Shown here one piece after another: positions 27,832 to 37,237 of a DNA stretch of 64,000 nt. The notes below the pieces were generated by a model, which worked only from the letters and a program-made list of their open reading frames with translations, ran no database searches and was not told where the DNA came from. Position 1 is the stretch's first letter; every line of letters begins with the position of its first letter. The stretch comes from JACMLD01 sp039919885 (lineage in GTDB: Bacteria > Bacteroidota > Bacteroidia > Chitinophagales > Chitinophagaceae), in the NCBI GenBank assembly GCA_039919885.1, contig JBDSEV010000088.1:1-64000 (forward strand). Reading direction: 5' to 3'. Made by a program: the position numbers and the translations under genes.

Positions 27832-28152
27832 AGGGAACTTTGTCAGGAAAAAAACTTCTGTATAAGCCACTATCAACACAGTACAATAAATCCGATCGGG
27901 TATGCGCCGGCCTTTTCAAATTAAGTATTTAACCAACGGGCCATTTTAGTTTGTGATACTAAGCCCGCTTTATCCAAGCGGCAACACGTTCATTCCCAAT
28001 AAGATCCTGAGCATTAATGATAAATGGCCTGCCGGTTCGCCACAACAAAAATATTTTTCACACAAACTTTGAAAATAAAAACCCGGAAACTGTGATTTTA
28101 TTAAGGTTCATGCGAATAATTATAGTGAACATTTATTCCACCAAAATACAAA
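27832..28152. other. Intergenic gap before the ECF sigma factor gene
   Basis: About 320 AT-rich bases. No gene, clear terminator or exact TAnnTTTG promoter box was recognised. It should contain the promoter of the sigma factor operon, which may be autoregulated. Confidence 0.5.
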
Positions 28153-28662
28153 ATGAATTCACCCGATAAAACGGAATTGTTTCTCTCCGTTATAAATGCA
28201 AACAAGGGCATTATCTATAAGGTTGCGCAGGTCTATTGCCAGAACGCAGAAGACCGAAAGGACCTTGTGCAGGAAATTACTATACAAATATGGCGATCAT
28301 TTGATAAATACATCGACCGTTACAAATACACTACCTGGATATACCGCATTGCACTCAATACCGCTATCTCCTTTTACCGCAAGGAAAAAAGCAGGGAAAA
28401 AATAACGAACCCACTTACCGATGATATCCTCCATTACGCCGGAACAGTTGCGCCCGGTGAGGGGGATGAAAATATCGGGCTGCTGCAGCAATGCATCAAC
28501 CAGCTCAAAGAACTGGACAAGGCCCTGCTGCTGCTCTACCTGGAAGAAAAAAGTCAGAAAGAAATTGCCGAAATCATGCAGCTATCAGAAACCAACGTGG
28601 CCACCAAAATAGGAAGAATAAAAAAACTACTAAAACAGCAACTCTTAAACATTAAATCATAA
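28153..28662 (+). CDS. ECF-type RNA polymerase sigma factor
   Basis: A 169-residue sigma-70-family factor of the extracytoplasmic function group. Region 2 is seen in AEDRKDLVQEITIQIWRSF and TTWIYRIALNTAISFYRKEK (core binding and -10 recognition). Region 4 is the helix-turn-helix EKSQKEIAEIMQLSETNVAT followed by KIGRIKKLLK. Regions 1.1 and 3 are absent, as usual for the group. Four bases separate its stop from the next start, so it is co-transcribed with a membrane protein that is the natural candidate for its anti-sigma factor. Its target genes are unknown. Confidence 0.93.
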   Translation: MNSPDKTELFLSVINANKGIIYKVAQVYCQNAEDRKDLVQEITIQIWRSFDKYIDRYKYTTWIYRIALNTAISFYRKEKSREKITNPLTDDILHYAGTVAPGEGDENIGLLQQCINQLKELDKALLLLYLEEKSQKEIAEIMQLSETNVATKIGRIKKLLKQQLLNIKS

Positions 28663-28665
28663 ACA

Positions 28666-29316
28666 ATGGAAGACAATGACATTATCCGTCTATGGCAATC
28701 GTATACAAAAAAACTGGATGACAACCTGGTGCTGAGCAGGGAAAATGCAGCAGCCATTACCAAATTAAAAATTCACTCGTTCCTGTCGTCCATGAAACCT
28801 TATAAAATATTTTCGATCCTCGTGGGTCTTGCCTGGGTGGCGTGGGTAGATGTACTAATTATCAGCCTGTTTCATATCGCCAATCCTTTTTTTTTAGTCT
28901 CGGCTATTATGCAGGTGCTGCTTACAAAAATTGCTATCGGGCTCTATCTCTACCAGCTTGTGCTTATTCATCAAACAGACGTGAGCGAGCCGGTGCTGAA
29001 CACGCAGCATAAATTGGCCCGCCTGAAGTCAAGCACTATTTGGGTGGCACGCATACTTTTTTTACAACTGCCGGTATGGACCACTTTTTACTGGAACAAA
29101 AGCATGTTGGCGAATGGAAACTTACTATTATACATCCTTCAACTGGTTGTCACGCTTTTTTTTACTATCCTCGCGGTTTGGCTATTCAATAATATCAGGT
29201 ATGAAAACAGGAATAAAAAATGGTTCGGGTTAATTTTTAACGGGCAGGAGTGGAACCCGGTAATAAAATCAATTGAATTATTGCACCAGATAGCGGACTA
29301 CCGCATAGAAAAATAA
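28666..29316 (+). CDS. Four-helix membrane protein, candidate anti-sigma partner
   Basis: A 216-residue protein with a soluble N-terminus of about 45 residues (DNDIIRLWQSYTKKLDDNLVL is its start region, given in part) and four predicted membrane helices (about residues 50-70, 75-98, 122-140, 145-168), then a short cytoplasmic tail. No zinc-binding anti-sigma motif (HxxxCxxC) and no known domain were recognised. It is placed four bases behind an ECF sigma factor gene. That placement suggests it holds or senses for the sigma factor, but this is inference from context only. Paired ECF sigma/membrane-protein genes of this layout are common in Chitinophagaceae. Confidence 0.8.
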   Translation: MEDNDIIRLWQSYTKKLDDNLVLSRENAAAITKLKIHSFLSSMKPYKIFSILVGLAWVAWVDVLIISLFHIANPFFLVSAIMQVLLTKIAIGLYLYQLVLIHQTDVSEPVLNTQHKLARLKSSTIWVARILFLQLPVWTTFYWNKSMLANGNLLLYILQLVVTLFFTILAVWLFNNIRYENRNKKWFGLIFNGQEWNPVIKSIELLHQIADYRIEK

Positions 29317-29418
29317 AGCAGTAGCTTGCTGCCCGTGCATAGAACGCTTTACACCGCTGCAATGCTATAAAAATGAAATTGTATATTTATTGAAGAATAT
29401 ACGTTTTAAAAACTGTAG

Positions 29419-30759
29419 ATGCGCATGCCAGCTATTCCGGAAAAACTGCCCGCGATTAACCATCACTCCGCACCCGACAATGCAAACGAAACCGCATGGC
29501 GTCTTAAGGCCATCCTGGGTGGGTCTGCCGGCAACCTGGTAGAATGGTACGACTGGTATACTTATTCAGCATTTTCCTTGTACTTCGCCAATACATTTTT
29601 TCCGGGCAGCAACCCAACTGCACAACTCATTAACACCGCCGGTATTTTTGCCGTTGGATTTTTGATGCGTCCAGTTGGTGGCTATGTTTTTGGAAAGCTT
29701 GCTGACAAAAGAGGCCGCAAACTTTCTATGACGATCTCGGTACTACTTATGTCTTTTGGCTCGCTACTGATTGCGTTGCTTCCCGGCTACCAGACCATCG
29801 GAATTTTTGCGCCCCTTTTATTGCTGATCGCCCGGCTCATACAGGGATTGAGTGTAGGCGGAGAATATGGCACTTCCGCTACCTACTTAAGTGAAGTAGC
29901 AACGCCCCGGCGGCGTGGGTTTTATTCCAGCTTTCAATATGTAACATTGATAGGAGGGCAGTTGATTGCTTTAGGATTGCAATTGTTGCTGCAACATGTA
30001 TTCTTAACCGATAAACAATTACATGAATGGGGCTGGCGGATACCGTTTGTCATTGGCGCTGTTTTGTCTTTTGTGGCCCTCTACCTGCGCACGCACCTGC
30101 GGGAGAGCGATGCATTTGAAAAAAAGCAGGCGGCACCAAAAAAAGAAGGCTCGCTGAAAGAATTGCTGAAACACCCGCGCGCAATAGCAACCGTATTTGG
30201 CCTCACCCTCGGCGGTACACTGGCATTCTATACCTATACCACCTATATGCAAAAATTTTTGGTGAATACCGTTGGGTTGACCAAAAATCAGTCGACGCTG
30301 CTGGCATTCTGCTCGCTCTTTTTGTTTGCGTTACTACAACCGCTGTTCGGAATGCTGAGTGATAAAATTGGCCGGCGGCCGCTATTGCTTGGCTTCGGTA
30401 TTCTGGGAACATTGTTTACCATTCCCTTATTGACTACGCTCAGCCATACTACGGGCATGTGGGCTGCATTTGGGTTACTGATGGCAGCACTGGTTATTGT
30501 AAGCGGTTATACGTCCATCAATGCTGTTGTAAAAGCAGAAATTTTTCCGGTGGAGATAAGAGCATTGGGCGTGGGGCTACCTTATTCGCTTACTGTTGCC
30601 CTATTCGGCGGCACCGCAGAGTACATCGCCCTATGGTCTAAAAACAGCGGCCATGAAAATTACTTTTACTGGTATGTCACCTGCTGCATTTTTATTTCGC
30701 TACTGGTCTATTTTTTTATGAAGGATACCAAAAAAACATCGTTGCTTGATGCAGTTTAG
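29419..30759 (+). CDS. MFS transporter, metabolite:H+ symporter (MHS) family
   Basis: A 446-residue, 12-helix inner-membrane transporter. The MHS signatures are clear: GNLVEWYDWYTYSAFSLYFA in helix 1, GFLMRPVGGYVFGKLADKRGRK around loop 2-3, and GLSVGGEYGTSATYLSE in helix 4. The second half repeats the loop motif as GMLSDKIGRRP. Relatives such as KgtP and ProP take up 2-oxoglutarate, other organic acids or betaines with protons. Which substrate applies here cannot be told. It is a single gene, 102 bases after the sigma-factor pair and on the same strand, so regulation by that pair is possible but not shown. Confidence 0.9.
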   Translation: MRMPAIPEKLPAINHHSAPDNANETAWRLKAILGGSAGNLVEWYDWYTYSAFSLYFANTFFPGSNPTAQLINTAGIFAVGFLMRPVGGYVFGKLADKRGRKLSMTISVLLMSFGSLLIALLPGYQTIGIFAPLLLLIARLIQGLSVGGEYGTSATYLSEVATPRRRGFYSSFQYVTLIGGQLIALGLQLLLQHVFLTDKQLHEWGWRIPFVIGAVLSFVALYLRTHLRESDAFEKKQAAPKKEGSLKELLKHPRAIATVFGLTLGGTLAFYTYTTYMQKFLVNTVGLTKNQSTLLAFCSLFLFALLQPLFGMLSDKIGRRPLLLGFGILGTLFTIPLLTTLSHTTGMWAAFGLLMAALVIVSGYTSINAVVKAEIFPVEIRALGVGLPYSLTVALFGGTAEYIALWSKNSGHENYFYWYVTCCIFISLLVYFFMKDTKKTSLLDAV

Positions 30760-30970
30760 CAGCGGTTAACGAACTACCTGCGGACCGCCCCCCGCTCAAC
30801 TGTTACAACTTGCTTGTTCTCTTCCTTGTTTTAATTTAAACTTAATGCAGTGAGTAAAGTTGTGGCCCGGCGAAGCTGGCATCGTCTGCCCATGTAAAAA
30901 CAGCTGTTTTAGATAAACGGTTTTATCAATCCCGGCTTTAGGCTTATTTTCCATTCTTAAAATTAACTTT

Positions 30971-33475
30971 ATGAGAAATTGCATATTTATACTGCTGGCC
31001 TTTATTTTTTCTTTTGATGCAGCAGCGCAGCAGCTGCCGCCTGTTAAAGCCAATTATCAACTGGCGGCGCGGTTTTCTCCTAAAAAGCAAGAAAAATTAC
31101 TGTTCTCCACTACCGTAGATGCACACTGGCTAAAAAGGGGCAGTCGCTTTTGGTACAGCTATGAAACAACGGATGGCAAGAAATGGTATATCGTGGACCC
31201 GGTAAAGGGGGAGAAACGATTTATGTTTGACAATGCAAAACTGGCCGCAGAACTAACAAAAATTATTAAAGACGCTTCGGATGCACAGCACTTGCTAATA
31301 GACAGTATCCGTTTTATTAAAGACGAACGTACAATACAATTTGAATTAAAAAGCACGGCAGACGCCGACCGCAAAGACAGTGCGGAGGTAGCCAAAAAAG
31401 ATTCGCTTGCAAAAAAAGCCGGCCTTCCGGTAAAAGAAAAAAAGATTTTCTATTTTGAATACAATCTCGACAACAATGTTTTAACCGAACTGGCAGATTA
31501 CAAAAAGCCAAAACGCAAACCTGCCTGGGCTTCCATAGCGCCCGATAGCCAGACGGTAGTATACGCAAAAAACTTCAACCTGTACTACATGGACAAGGCC
31601 AACTATGAGAAGGCCGTAAAGAATGAAGAAGACAGTACCATTGTTGAAAAAAAACTTACCACAGACGGAATAGAAAATTATGCCTACGGCGATTCTTATA
31701 ACGAAACAAATGTTGACAGGGAGAAAAATAAAAATAAAAGAAAGCCGGCCTTTATTTACTGGTCGCCGGATGCGAAACATTTTGCGATGACAAAAACTGA
31801 CCAGCGCAAAGTAAAAGATCTTTGGGTAATCAACAGCATTGCTGAGCCACGCCCTACGCTTGAAACGTATAAGTACCAGCTGCCCGGCGAAAAAGAAGCG
31901 CCCGAAGACCACCTCATCTTGTTTGATATGGTGAACAAAACGCAAAGGGAAATTAATGTCTTATCGTTCAAAGACGAAGACGTAAGCATCTGGTCTTCCA
32001 CTACTTTACCCAGCAGTCGCGATAACGATTGGCGTAGCTTGTTATGGCTGGGCACAAATGATAAATTTTACCTGACGCGTACCAGCCGCGATCTGAAGAA
32101 AGTAGACATTCTTGTTGCAAATGTTGCTTCGGCAGATGTAAAACCATTGATACAGGAGCGCATGAATACCTATGTTGAAACCAGGAAATTAGGATTGGTA
32201 AATGCGGGTAAAGAGCTGATTGAGTGGAGTGAGCGGGATGGCTGGGCACATTTTTATCTGTATGACGAAAATGGTAATCTTAAAAACCAGGTTACTTCAG
32301 GTGCCTTTCATTGCGAAGAAATTATTGGTATAGATGAAACAAAAAGAATATTGTATTTCTCCGCCAATGGCAAAGAGTTAAATGAGGATCCGTATTACCT
32401 GCATTTGTACAAAATCAATTTCGATGGCAGTGGTTTGAAACTTCTGAACCCCGGCGAGTTTGAACACGGGATGAGCCTAGATGACAACAAATCTTTTTTT
32501 GTAGACAATTATTCAAGGGTAAATGCGGTACCAAAAGCGGCATTGTACAATACAGAGGGGAAAAAGATAATGGAACTGGAAACCACCGATGTGTCATCGC
32601 TGCTGGCAGCAGGTTACAAATTTCCCCAGATTTTTAAAGTAAAAGCAGACGACGGCATTACGGATTTATACGGTGTAATGTACAAGCCCTTTGATTTTGA
32701 CAGTACTAAAAAATATCCGGTAGTAGAATACGTATACCCGGGTCCGCAAACGGAAGCCGTCAACAAAGGTTTTGCAAGGGCTGCCGACCGAACAGACAGG
32801 CTGGCCCAGATAGGCGTTATAGTGGTTACTGTGGGCAACCGCGGTGGCAACCCCAGCAGATCTAAATGGTACCACAGTTATGGCTACGGTAATTTGCGGG
32901 ATTACGGGTTGGCAGATAAAAAAGCAGCCATCGAACAATTGTCGGATCGTTTTCCCTTTATTGATATCAACCGCGTTGGCATACATGGTCATTCCGGAGG
33001 CGGATTTATGTCTACCGCCGCCATTCTTGTATATCCTGATTTTTTTAAAGTGGCCGTGTCTTCCTCCGGCAATCACGACAACAGTATTTATAATCGGTGG
33101 TGGAGTGAAAAACACCATGGTGTAAAAGAAACCATTGGTGAAAAAGGGGATACTACTTTTGTTTACAATATTGAAAAAAACCAGGACCTCGCCAGAAACC
33201 TCAAAGGGCACCTCCTGCTCACCACCGGGGATATTGATAACAATGTAAGTCCGGCCAATACCATCCGCGTAGTTAATGCGCTGATAAAAGCCAACAAACG
33301 TTTTGATTTATTGGTATTGCCCGGCCAGCGGCATGGGTATACAGATATGCAGGAATATTTTTTCTGGGCGCTGGCAGATTATTACAGCAAATGGTTACTG
33401 GGCGATTTTTCGCAGACCGTAGACATCCTTGAAATGAACAGGGAGATAGAACAAAGCGGCAACAAAAGAAAATAG
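30971..33475 (+). CDS. S9-family dipeptidyl peptidase (DPP-IV-like)
   Basis: An 834-residue secreted serine peptidase. It has a signal peptide (MRNCIFILLAFIFSFDAAAQ), an N-terminal beta-propeller of the DPPIV_N type (about residues 110-560), and a C-terminal alpha/beta-hydrolase domain. The catalytic serine lies in GIHGHSGGGF (about residue 674), the Asp in TTGDIDNNV (about 754) and the His in LPGQRHGYTD (about 786). All three are present, so the enzyme should be active in removing N-terminal dipeptides, probably after proline, in the periplasm. It is monocistronic, with a good terminator downstream. With the neighbouring astacin and PepF genes it forms a run of peptidase genes. Confidence 0.92.
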   Translation: MRNCIFILLAFIFSFDAAAQQLPPVKANYQLAARFSPKKQEKLLFSTTVDAHWLKRGSRFWYSYETTDGKKWYIVDPVKGEKRFMFDNAKLAAELTKIIKDASDAQHLLIDSIRFIKDERTIQFELKSTADADRKDSAEVAKKDSLAKKAGLPVKEKKIFYFEYNLDNNVLTELADYKKPKRKPAWASIAPDSQTVVYAKNFNLYYMDKANYEKAVKNEEDSTIVEKKLTTDGIENYAYGDSYNETNVDREKNKNKRKPAFIYWSPDAKHFAMTKTDQRKVKDLWVINSIAEPRPTLETYKYQLPGEKEAPEDHLILFDMVNKTQREINVLSFKDEDVSIWSSTTLPSSRDNDWRSLLWLGTNDKFYLTRTSRDLKKVDILVANVASADVKPLIQERMNTYVETRKLGLVNAGKELIEWSERDGWAHFYLYDENGNLKNQVTSGAFHCEEIIGIDETKRILYFSANGKELNEDPYYLHLYKINFDGSGLKLLNPGEFEHGMSLDDNKSFFVDNYSRVNAVPKAALYNTEGKKIMELETTDVSSLLAAGYKFPQIFKVKADDGITDLYGVMYKPFDFDSTKKYPVVEYVYPGPQTEAVNKGFARAADRTDRLAQIGVIVVTVGNRGGNPSRSKWYHSYGYGNLRDYGLADKKAAIEQLSDRFPFIDINRVGIHGHSGGGFMSTAAILVYPDFFKVAVSSSGNHDNSIYNRWWSEKHHGVKETIGEKGDTTFVYNIEKNQDLARNLKGHLLLTTGDIDNNVSPANTIRVVNALIKANKRFDLLVLPGQRHGYTDMQEYFFWALADYYSKWLLGDFSQTVDILEMNREIEQSGNKRK

Positions 33476-33526
33476 ACGCGCTGTAAGTGCAGTGAACAAT
33501 TATTTTTATTTGATTTCTATAAACAG

Positions 33527-33559
33527 AACCCTGGTGGTATGCAAACTACCGGGGTTTTT
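33527..33559 (+). terminator. Terminator of the S9 peptidase gene
   Basis: The arms AACCCTGGTGGT and ACTACCGGGGTT pair with wobbles over twelve positions around a six-base loop, followed by a T-run. It starts about 50 bases after the stop codon. Confidence 0.8.
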
Positions 33560-33762
33560 CATTGGCTATTTCATCTTGCTGCACTCCATTGCATGCATAC
33601 TACTAAAATGGTATAGATTACTTCGCAACACAGCTGTACTTTCATTTTGTATTTAACCAACACACGCTTCAAAAACGCCTAATCAAAGCACCCTGAAAAC
33701 AGCAGGGCATCATCCACAATGATGCCGCGGAATCAATCTTTTATTACTACAAACAAATCAAC

Positions 33763-35028
33763 ATGAAAAATGCAGTATCAAAACTGCTGCCAGTGGCAGC
33801 AGCTGTTATCCTCACTTGCGGCGGTGTGCAGTCGCAGGAAATGCACAAACCTGAAACTACCGGTTCCGTGCGGGAGTTTACAGTAACATTACCAATGAGC
33901 AGAGCGCCACAAAAAATTATAGCTGAAGTCATCGACAGCTTATTGATTTATGAAGGCGATATTATCCTGGGTTCGGTATCGGATTTTGAATTAGAGAAAG
34001 CGGTGGCCATTGACGGATCTTCTTACCGCTGGCCAAATTCAACCATCTATTATGTGTTGCCTGCCAGTCACCCGAAAAAAGCAGACATAGAATGGGCCAT
34101 TGCACATGTGCAGGCAAATACAAATCTTTGCCTGGCACCAAGGACAACACAGGCAAACTATATTCAGTTTGTAGAAGGCTCGGGTTGTTCGTCCAGTGTT
34201 GGCAAACAAGGTGGCCGGCAAAATGTCAATATCGGAGCCTGCTCCAAAGGTAGTATCGCACATGAAATTTTACATGCTGCCGGACTCTGGCATGAACAGG
34301 GCCGGGAAGACCGCGACAACTATATTAAAATTAACCTCGCGAACGTCACTGCCGGTAAAGAACACAATTTCAATAAACATATCAGCGATGGTATTGATAT
34401 TGGCACGTATGATTATGGCTCAATCATGCATTACGGCAAAAACGGTTTTTCAAAAAACGGAAACAACACCATAGATATAAAGATACCACCGGGTAGCGCC
34501 GCTACTACTATTGGTCAGCGCGATGGCATGAGCAGTAAAGACAAAGCTGGTATTAATTCTTTGTATGCAATGGGTCCATGTAAAGAAGACTGTATTGGCA
34601 TTAACCCCGCAAACGTAAAGGCAGTTAAAAGTGGCAGCGTTTGGAAAGTATTGGACGGAAGTCATTCCTTGTTTGCAGCTCCCAATAAAACAGAGGCGGA
34701 TAAAATCGTAAGTATAATAAAGAAATATGCCGTAAATAAATCCTGCTTTGTGGGCAGGCCGGATGCGTCTTTCCAGTATTTATTAAAAGGAAGTTTGTCT
34801 CCGTCTGGTGCAGCAGCGGGTGAAGATTGCCTCGGCTTCAGCCCGGCGACCCTCGTCATTAAACAGGAAGGAACCACCTACCTTTTAACAAATGGCATCT
34901 CCCGGATGTTTGTTTTTCCAAACAAATTAGAAGCAGACCTGGCGCTTGCCATGATAAAAAAATATGGCTTTACCAAAACCTGTTATGTAGGTCGCCCGGA
35001 TGCATCGCTGCAGTACATGAGAAAATAA
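33763..35028 (+). CDS. Secreted astacin-type (M12A) metalloprotease with duplicated C-terminal module
   Basis: A 421-residue secreted zinc protease. After a signal peptide (ending near GGVQSQ) and a propeptide of about 60 residues comes the astacin domain. The zinc motif HEILHAAGLWHEQ places His167, Glu168, His171 and His177, and the Met-turn is SIMHYG. The last 140 residues are two copies of a roughly 65-residue unit: each starts D-C-(I/L)-G-(I/F)-(N/S)-P-A, continues through PNK-x-EAD, and ends C-(F/Y)-VGRPDAS-(F/L)-QY. These repeats look like a binding or anchoring module; they were not matched to a known family. The substrate is probably extracellular protein. Confidence 0.9.
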   Translation: MKNAVSKLLPVAAAVILTCGGVQSQEMHKPETTGSVREFTVTLPMSRAPQKIIAEVIDSLLIYEGDIILGSVSDFELEKAVAIDGSSYRWPNSTIYYVLPASHPKKADIEWAIAHVQANTNLCLAPRTTQANYIQFVEGSGCSSSVGKQGGRQNVNIGACSKGSIAHEILHAAGLWHEQGREDRDNYIKINLANVTAGKEHNFNKHISDGIDIGTYDYGSIMHYGKNGFSKNGNNTIDIKIPPGSAATTIGQRDGMSSKDKAGINSLYAMGPCKEDCIGINPANVKAVKSGSVWKVLDGSHSLFAAPNKTEADKIVSIIKKYAVNKSCFVGRPDASFQYLLKGSLSPSGAAAGEDCLGFSPATLVIKQEGTTYLLTNGISRMFVFPNKLEADLALAMIKKYGFTKTCYVGRPDASLQYMRK

Positions 35029-35274
35029 TTACCGTGTGCAACACGATGTTTAAAAAATTGTAGCCGGCAGATCATCATACAACTTCTTCTTCAGCTTCTT
35101 AACAAATGCCGGACCTATCTATTATAGTTCCGGCACTGTTATGTTACGTATTTAATTGCGGTGATCTGCGTACTGCTACACAAGTAATTTCGTGTATTGC
35201 CCACCGGTATTAACTGCCAGGGAGGTAGGAAAGCCGCGGTTTTAATTTCTGCAAAGTTTCCATAAAAAAAGAAA

Positions 35275-35303
35275 GCCCCGATGTAGAAACATCGGGACTT
35301 CTT
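35275..35303 (-). terminator. Terminator of pepF (possibly bidirectional)
   Basis: The stem CCCGATGT/ACATCGGG has a four-base loop. On the minus strand it is followed by CTTTC and a run of seven T, so it should terminate pepF transcription. It may also stop read-through from the convergent astacin gene, though the + strand T-tract is weaker. Confidence 0.8.
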
Positions 35304-35392
35304 GGTTAAGGCTCTGATTAGTAGCTATTTTGAAATATGTTATTTTCTGAATCAAAGATAACAGGTCGGCATAACTATTCCAATATTGAGGC

Positions 35393-35410
35393 ATACCCTA
35401 AAGTGGGTAT
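35393..35410. repeat. Palindromic element, copy 2 (inverted relative to copy 1)
   Basis: The + strand reads ATACCCTAAAGTGGGTAT, the exact reverse complement of 24771-24788. It lies five bases beyond the pepF stop codon and is followed by TTTT on the + strand. It is not needed as the pepF terminator, since a stronger hairpin lies further on. Confidence 0.7.
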
Positions 35411-35415
35411 TTTTA

Positions 35416-37146
35416 TTAGAATTCTGCCAACGCTTTCATCTCGTTATCCACAAATTGCATCAGCTGATTAATGTTGTCGCCGGAGAAATTAAACTTTAAT
35501 CCGGCCGCTTCATATAGCCTGGGTAAAGTGGCAGTGCCGCCCAGGCTCAGTGCGATGGAATAGTTATCCAGCGCAGCTTCTTTATTTTGCTTGAATTGTT
35601 TCCATAACCCAATAGCGCCCAGCTGCGCGATGCCGTATTCAATATAATAAAACGGCACTTCAAAAAGGTGTAGTTGCCGCTGCCAGCTATTGCCGCGGTA
35701 ATTTTCCAGGCCACTAAAATCGATGACCTTACTTGCAAATTCATTTTGTATGGCTGTCCAGTTTTCAGTGCGTTCCTCCAAAGTATGGTTTGGATTTTCA
35801 TACACCCAATGCTGAAATTTATCAATGGTGGCAATCCATGGAAAAATAGTAATGACGCGTTCTAACTGGTGTTCTTTGGCGCGTTGCAGTTCTTCCTTGC
35901 TGTCAAAAAAAACATCCCAGTAATCCATGCTGAAAAGCTCCATGGCCATGCTGGCCACTTCAGCAATTTCCATTGGATATTCTTTGAAGGAACTTAGCTC
36001 AAGCGGATGCGCAAGAAAAGAATGAACGGCATGACCACCTTCGTGCACCATAGTGGTTACATCGCTCATTTGGCCAGCGGCATTCATAAAAATAAAAGGA
36101 GCGCCAGTTTCTGCCAGCGGACAATTATACCCGCCGGGCGCCTTTCCTTTTCTACTATCCAGATCGAACCGGTGCATGTCATCCATTTTGCGCAGGCATG
36201 CCGCAAAAAACGGCCGTATCTTTTCAAAACAGGCGATGCTTTTTTGTAGTAGTTCATCGCTTGTTTTAAAAGGACGCAAAGGCGCCGTCCCCTCCGGTTC
36301 CGCTTCCAGGTCCCAGGGACGGAGAGATGCAAGTCCAAGCTTCTTTTTCTTTGCTTCGTATATCTTATCGGCCAGCGGAAGAATGTATTTTTTTACTGAA
36401 TCATGAAACTGGAAGCAGTCTTCTTTGGTATAATCAAAACGTCCCAGCTCCGCAAATTTGTAGTCCCTGTAATTTTCAAAACCCGCGTTCACCGCCACCT
36501 GCTGACGTTTCGCCACCAGTTCGGAATACAATGTATCCAATGCCTGCTTATCTGCGCTTCGCCGATCGTTTATTTTTCTGTATACCGTTTCGCGGAGTTG
36601 CCGGTCGTGGCTTTCCAGGAATTTAGCCGCTTGCTGCAGGGTGTATTCTTTCCCTTCTACTTCAACCGTCATTTTACCGGAAATAACGCCGAACTGCTGC
36701 GCCGTTACACTCAGTTCTGCCAGTATGGGTATATTAATTTCCCGGAATAAATCTATGCTCTTCCTGATACTTCGCAGGTAGGTAAAATATTTTTTTTGGT
36801 CAAGTTCGGCAGTAAAGGGACTTTCCACCAGCTTGCGGTTCAGCCGGTCTGCGTAGGGCTGAATTTTTGGTTGTATCTGCGTTACAAAAAAAACAAAAGC
36901 CTCTTCCAATGATTTATTCTCGGTATCGCAGGTCATCTTTATTTGTCGCCAGCAGGCGTCTTCGCTAACAACCGCTTCAACTTCACTGGAGTCTTTCAAC
37001 CATTCTTCCAGGTCTGCTTTCGATTTGATGGGCCGTTCGAGGAGTTGCTGAAAATATGGTTCTAATGATTCCCAATTGGTAACGGCAAAACCGGCAGGCA
37101 AGAATTTCCGGGGAAGCGCCTGTATTGCTGCACTTTGCTTTAGCAT
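35416..37146 (-). CDS. pepF: M3-family oligoendopeptidase
   Basis: A 576-residue cytoplasmic zinc oligopeptidase of the M3B (PepF) type. The active-site motif HEGGH lies in TTMVHEGGHAVHSF (about residue 368), with the downstream glutamate in PMEIAEVASMAMELFS. The N-terminal half contains the DUF-like PepF_N segments (for example IRKSIDLFREINIPILAEL). No signal peptide is present, so it probably degrades peptides of about 6-20 residues in the cytoplasm. It is separated from the next minus-strand gene by an inverted repeat. Confidence 0.95.
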   Translation of the reverse strand: MLKQSAAIQALPRKFLPAGFAVTNWESLEPYFQQLLERPIKSKADLEEWLKDSSEVEAVVSEDACWRQIKMTCDTENKSLEEAFVFFVTQIQPKIQPYADRLNRKLVESPFTAELDQKKYFTYLRSIRKSIDLFREINIPILAELSVTAQQFGVISGKMTVEVEGKEYTLQQAAKFLESHDRQLRETVYRKINDRRSADKQALDTLYSELVAKRQQVAVNAGFENYRDYKFAELGRFDYTKEDCFQFHDSVKKYILPLADKIYEAKKKKLGLASLRPWDLEAEPEGTAPLRPFKTSDELLQKSIACFEKIRPFFAACLRKMDDMHRFDLDSRKGKAPGGYNCPLAETGAPFIFMNAAGQMSDVTTMVHEGGHAVHSFLAHPLELSSFKEYPMEIAEVASMAMELFSMDYWDVFFDSKEELQRAKEHQLERVITIFPWIATIDKFQHWVYENPNHTLEERTENWTAIQNEFASKVIDFSGLENYRGNSWQRQLHLFEVPFYYIEYGIAQLGAIGLWKQFKQNKEAALDNYSIALSLGGTATLPRLYEAAGLKFNFSGDNINQLMQFVDNEMKALAEF

Positions 37147-37169
37147 AAGATTGTCTTTTTAAAATACCA

Positions 37170-37216
37170 CAGGCTACCGCTTCAGGTTCATTGTTGAAGC
37201 CTTCCGCTGTAGCCTG
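37170..37216 (-). terminator. Inverted repeat after the DUF5606 gene
   Basis: The eight-base arms CAGGCTAC and GTAGCCTG enclose a smaller complementary pair (GCTTCA and TGAAGC). It sits just past the DUF5606 stop. On the minus strand it is followed by a short, imperfect T-tract, so it is a moderate terminator candidate. Confidence 0.5.
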
Positions 37217-37237
37217 CGCTAATAACCTGGTCTTATA

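Larger units (their letters stand above)
35029..35415. other. Gap between astacin and PepF genes
   Basis: About 390 bases between convergent genes, with no protein gene. It holds the bidirectional terminator at 35275-35303 and the second copy of the 18-base palindrome at 35393-35410. Confidence 0.6.

Noticed and set aside
35393..35410. The palindrome as the pepF terminator
   Set aside because: On the minus strand no T-run follows it, and a much better terminator lies 90 bases further on.
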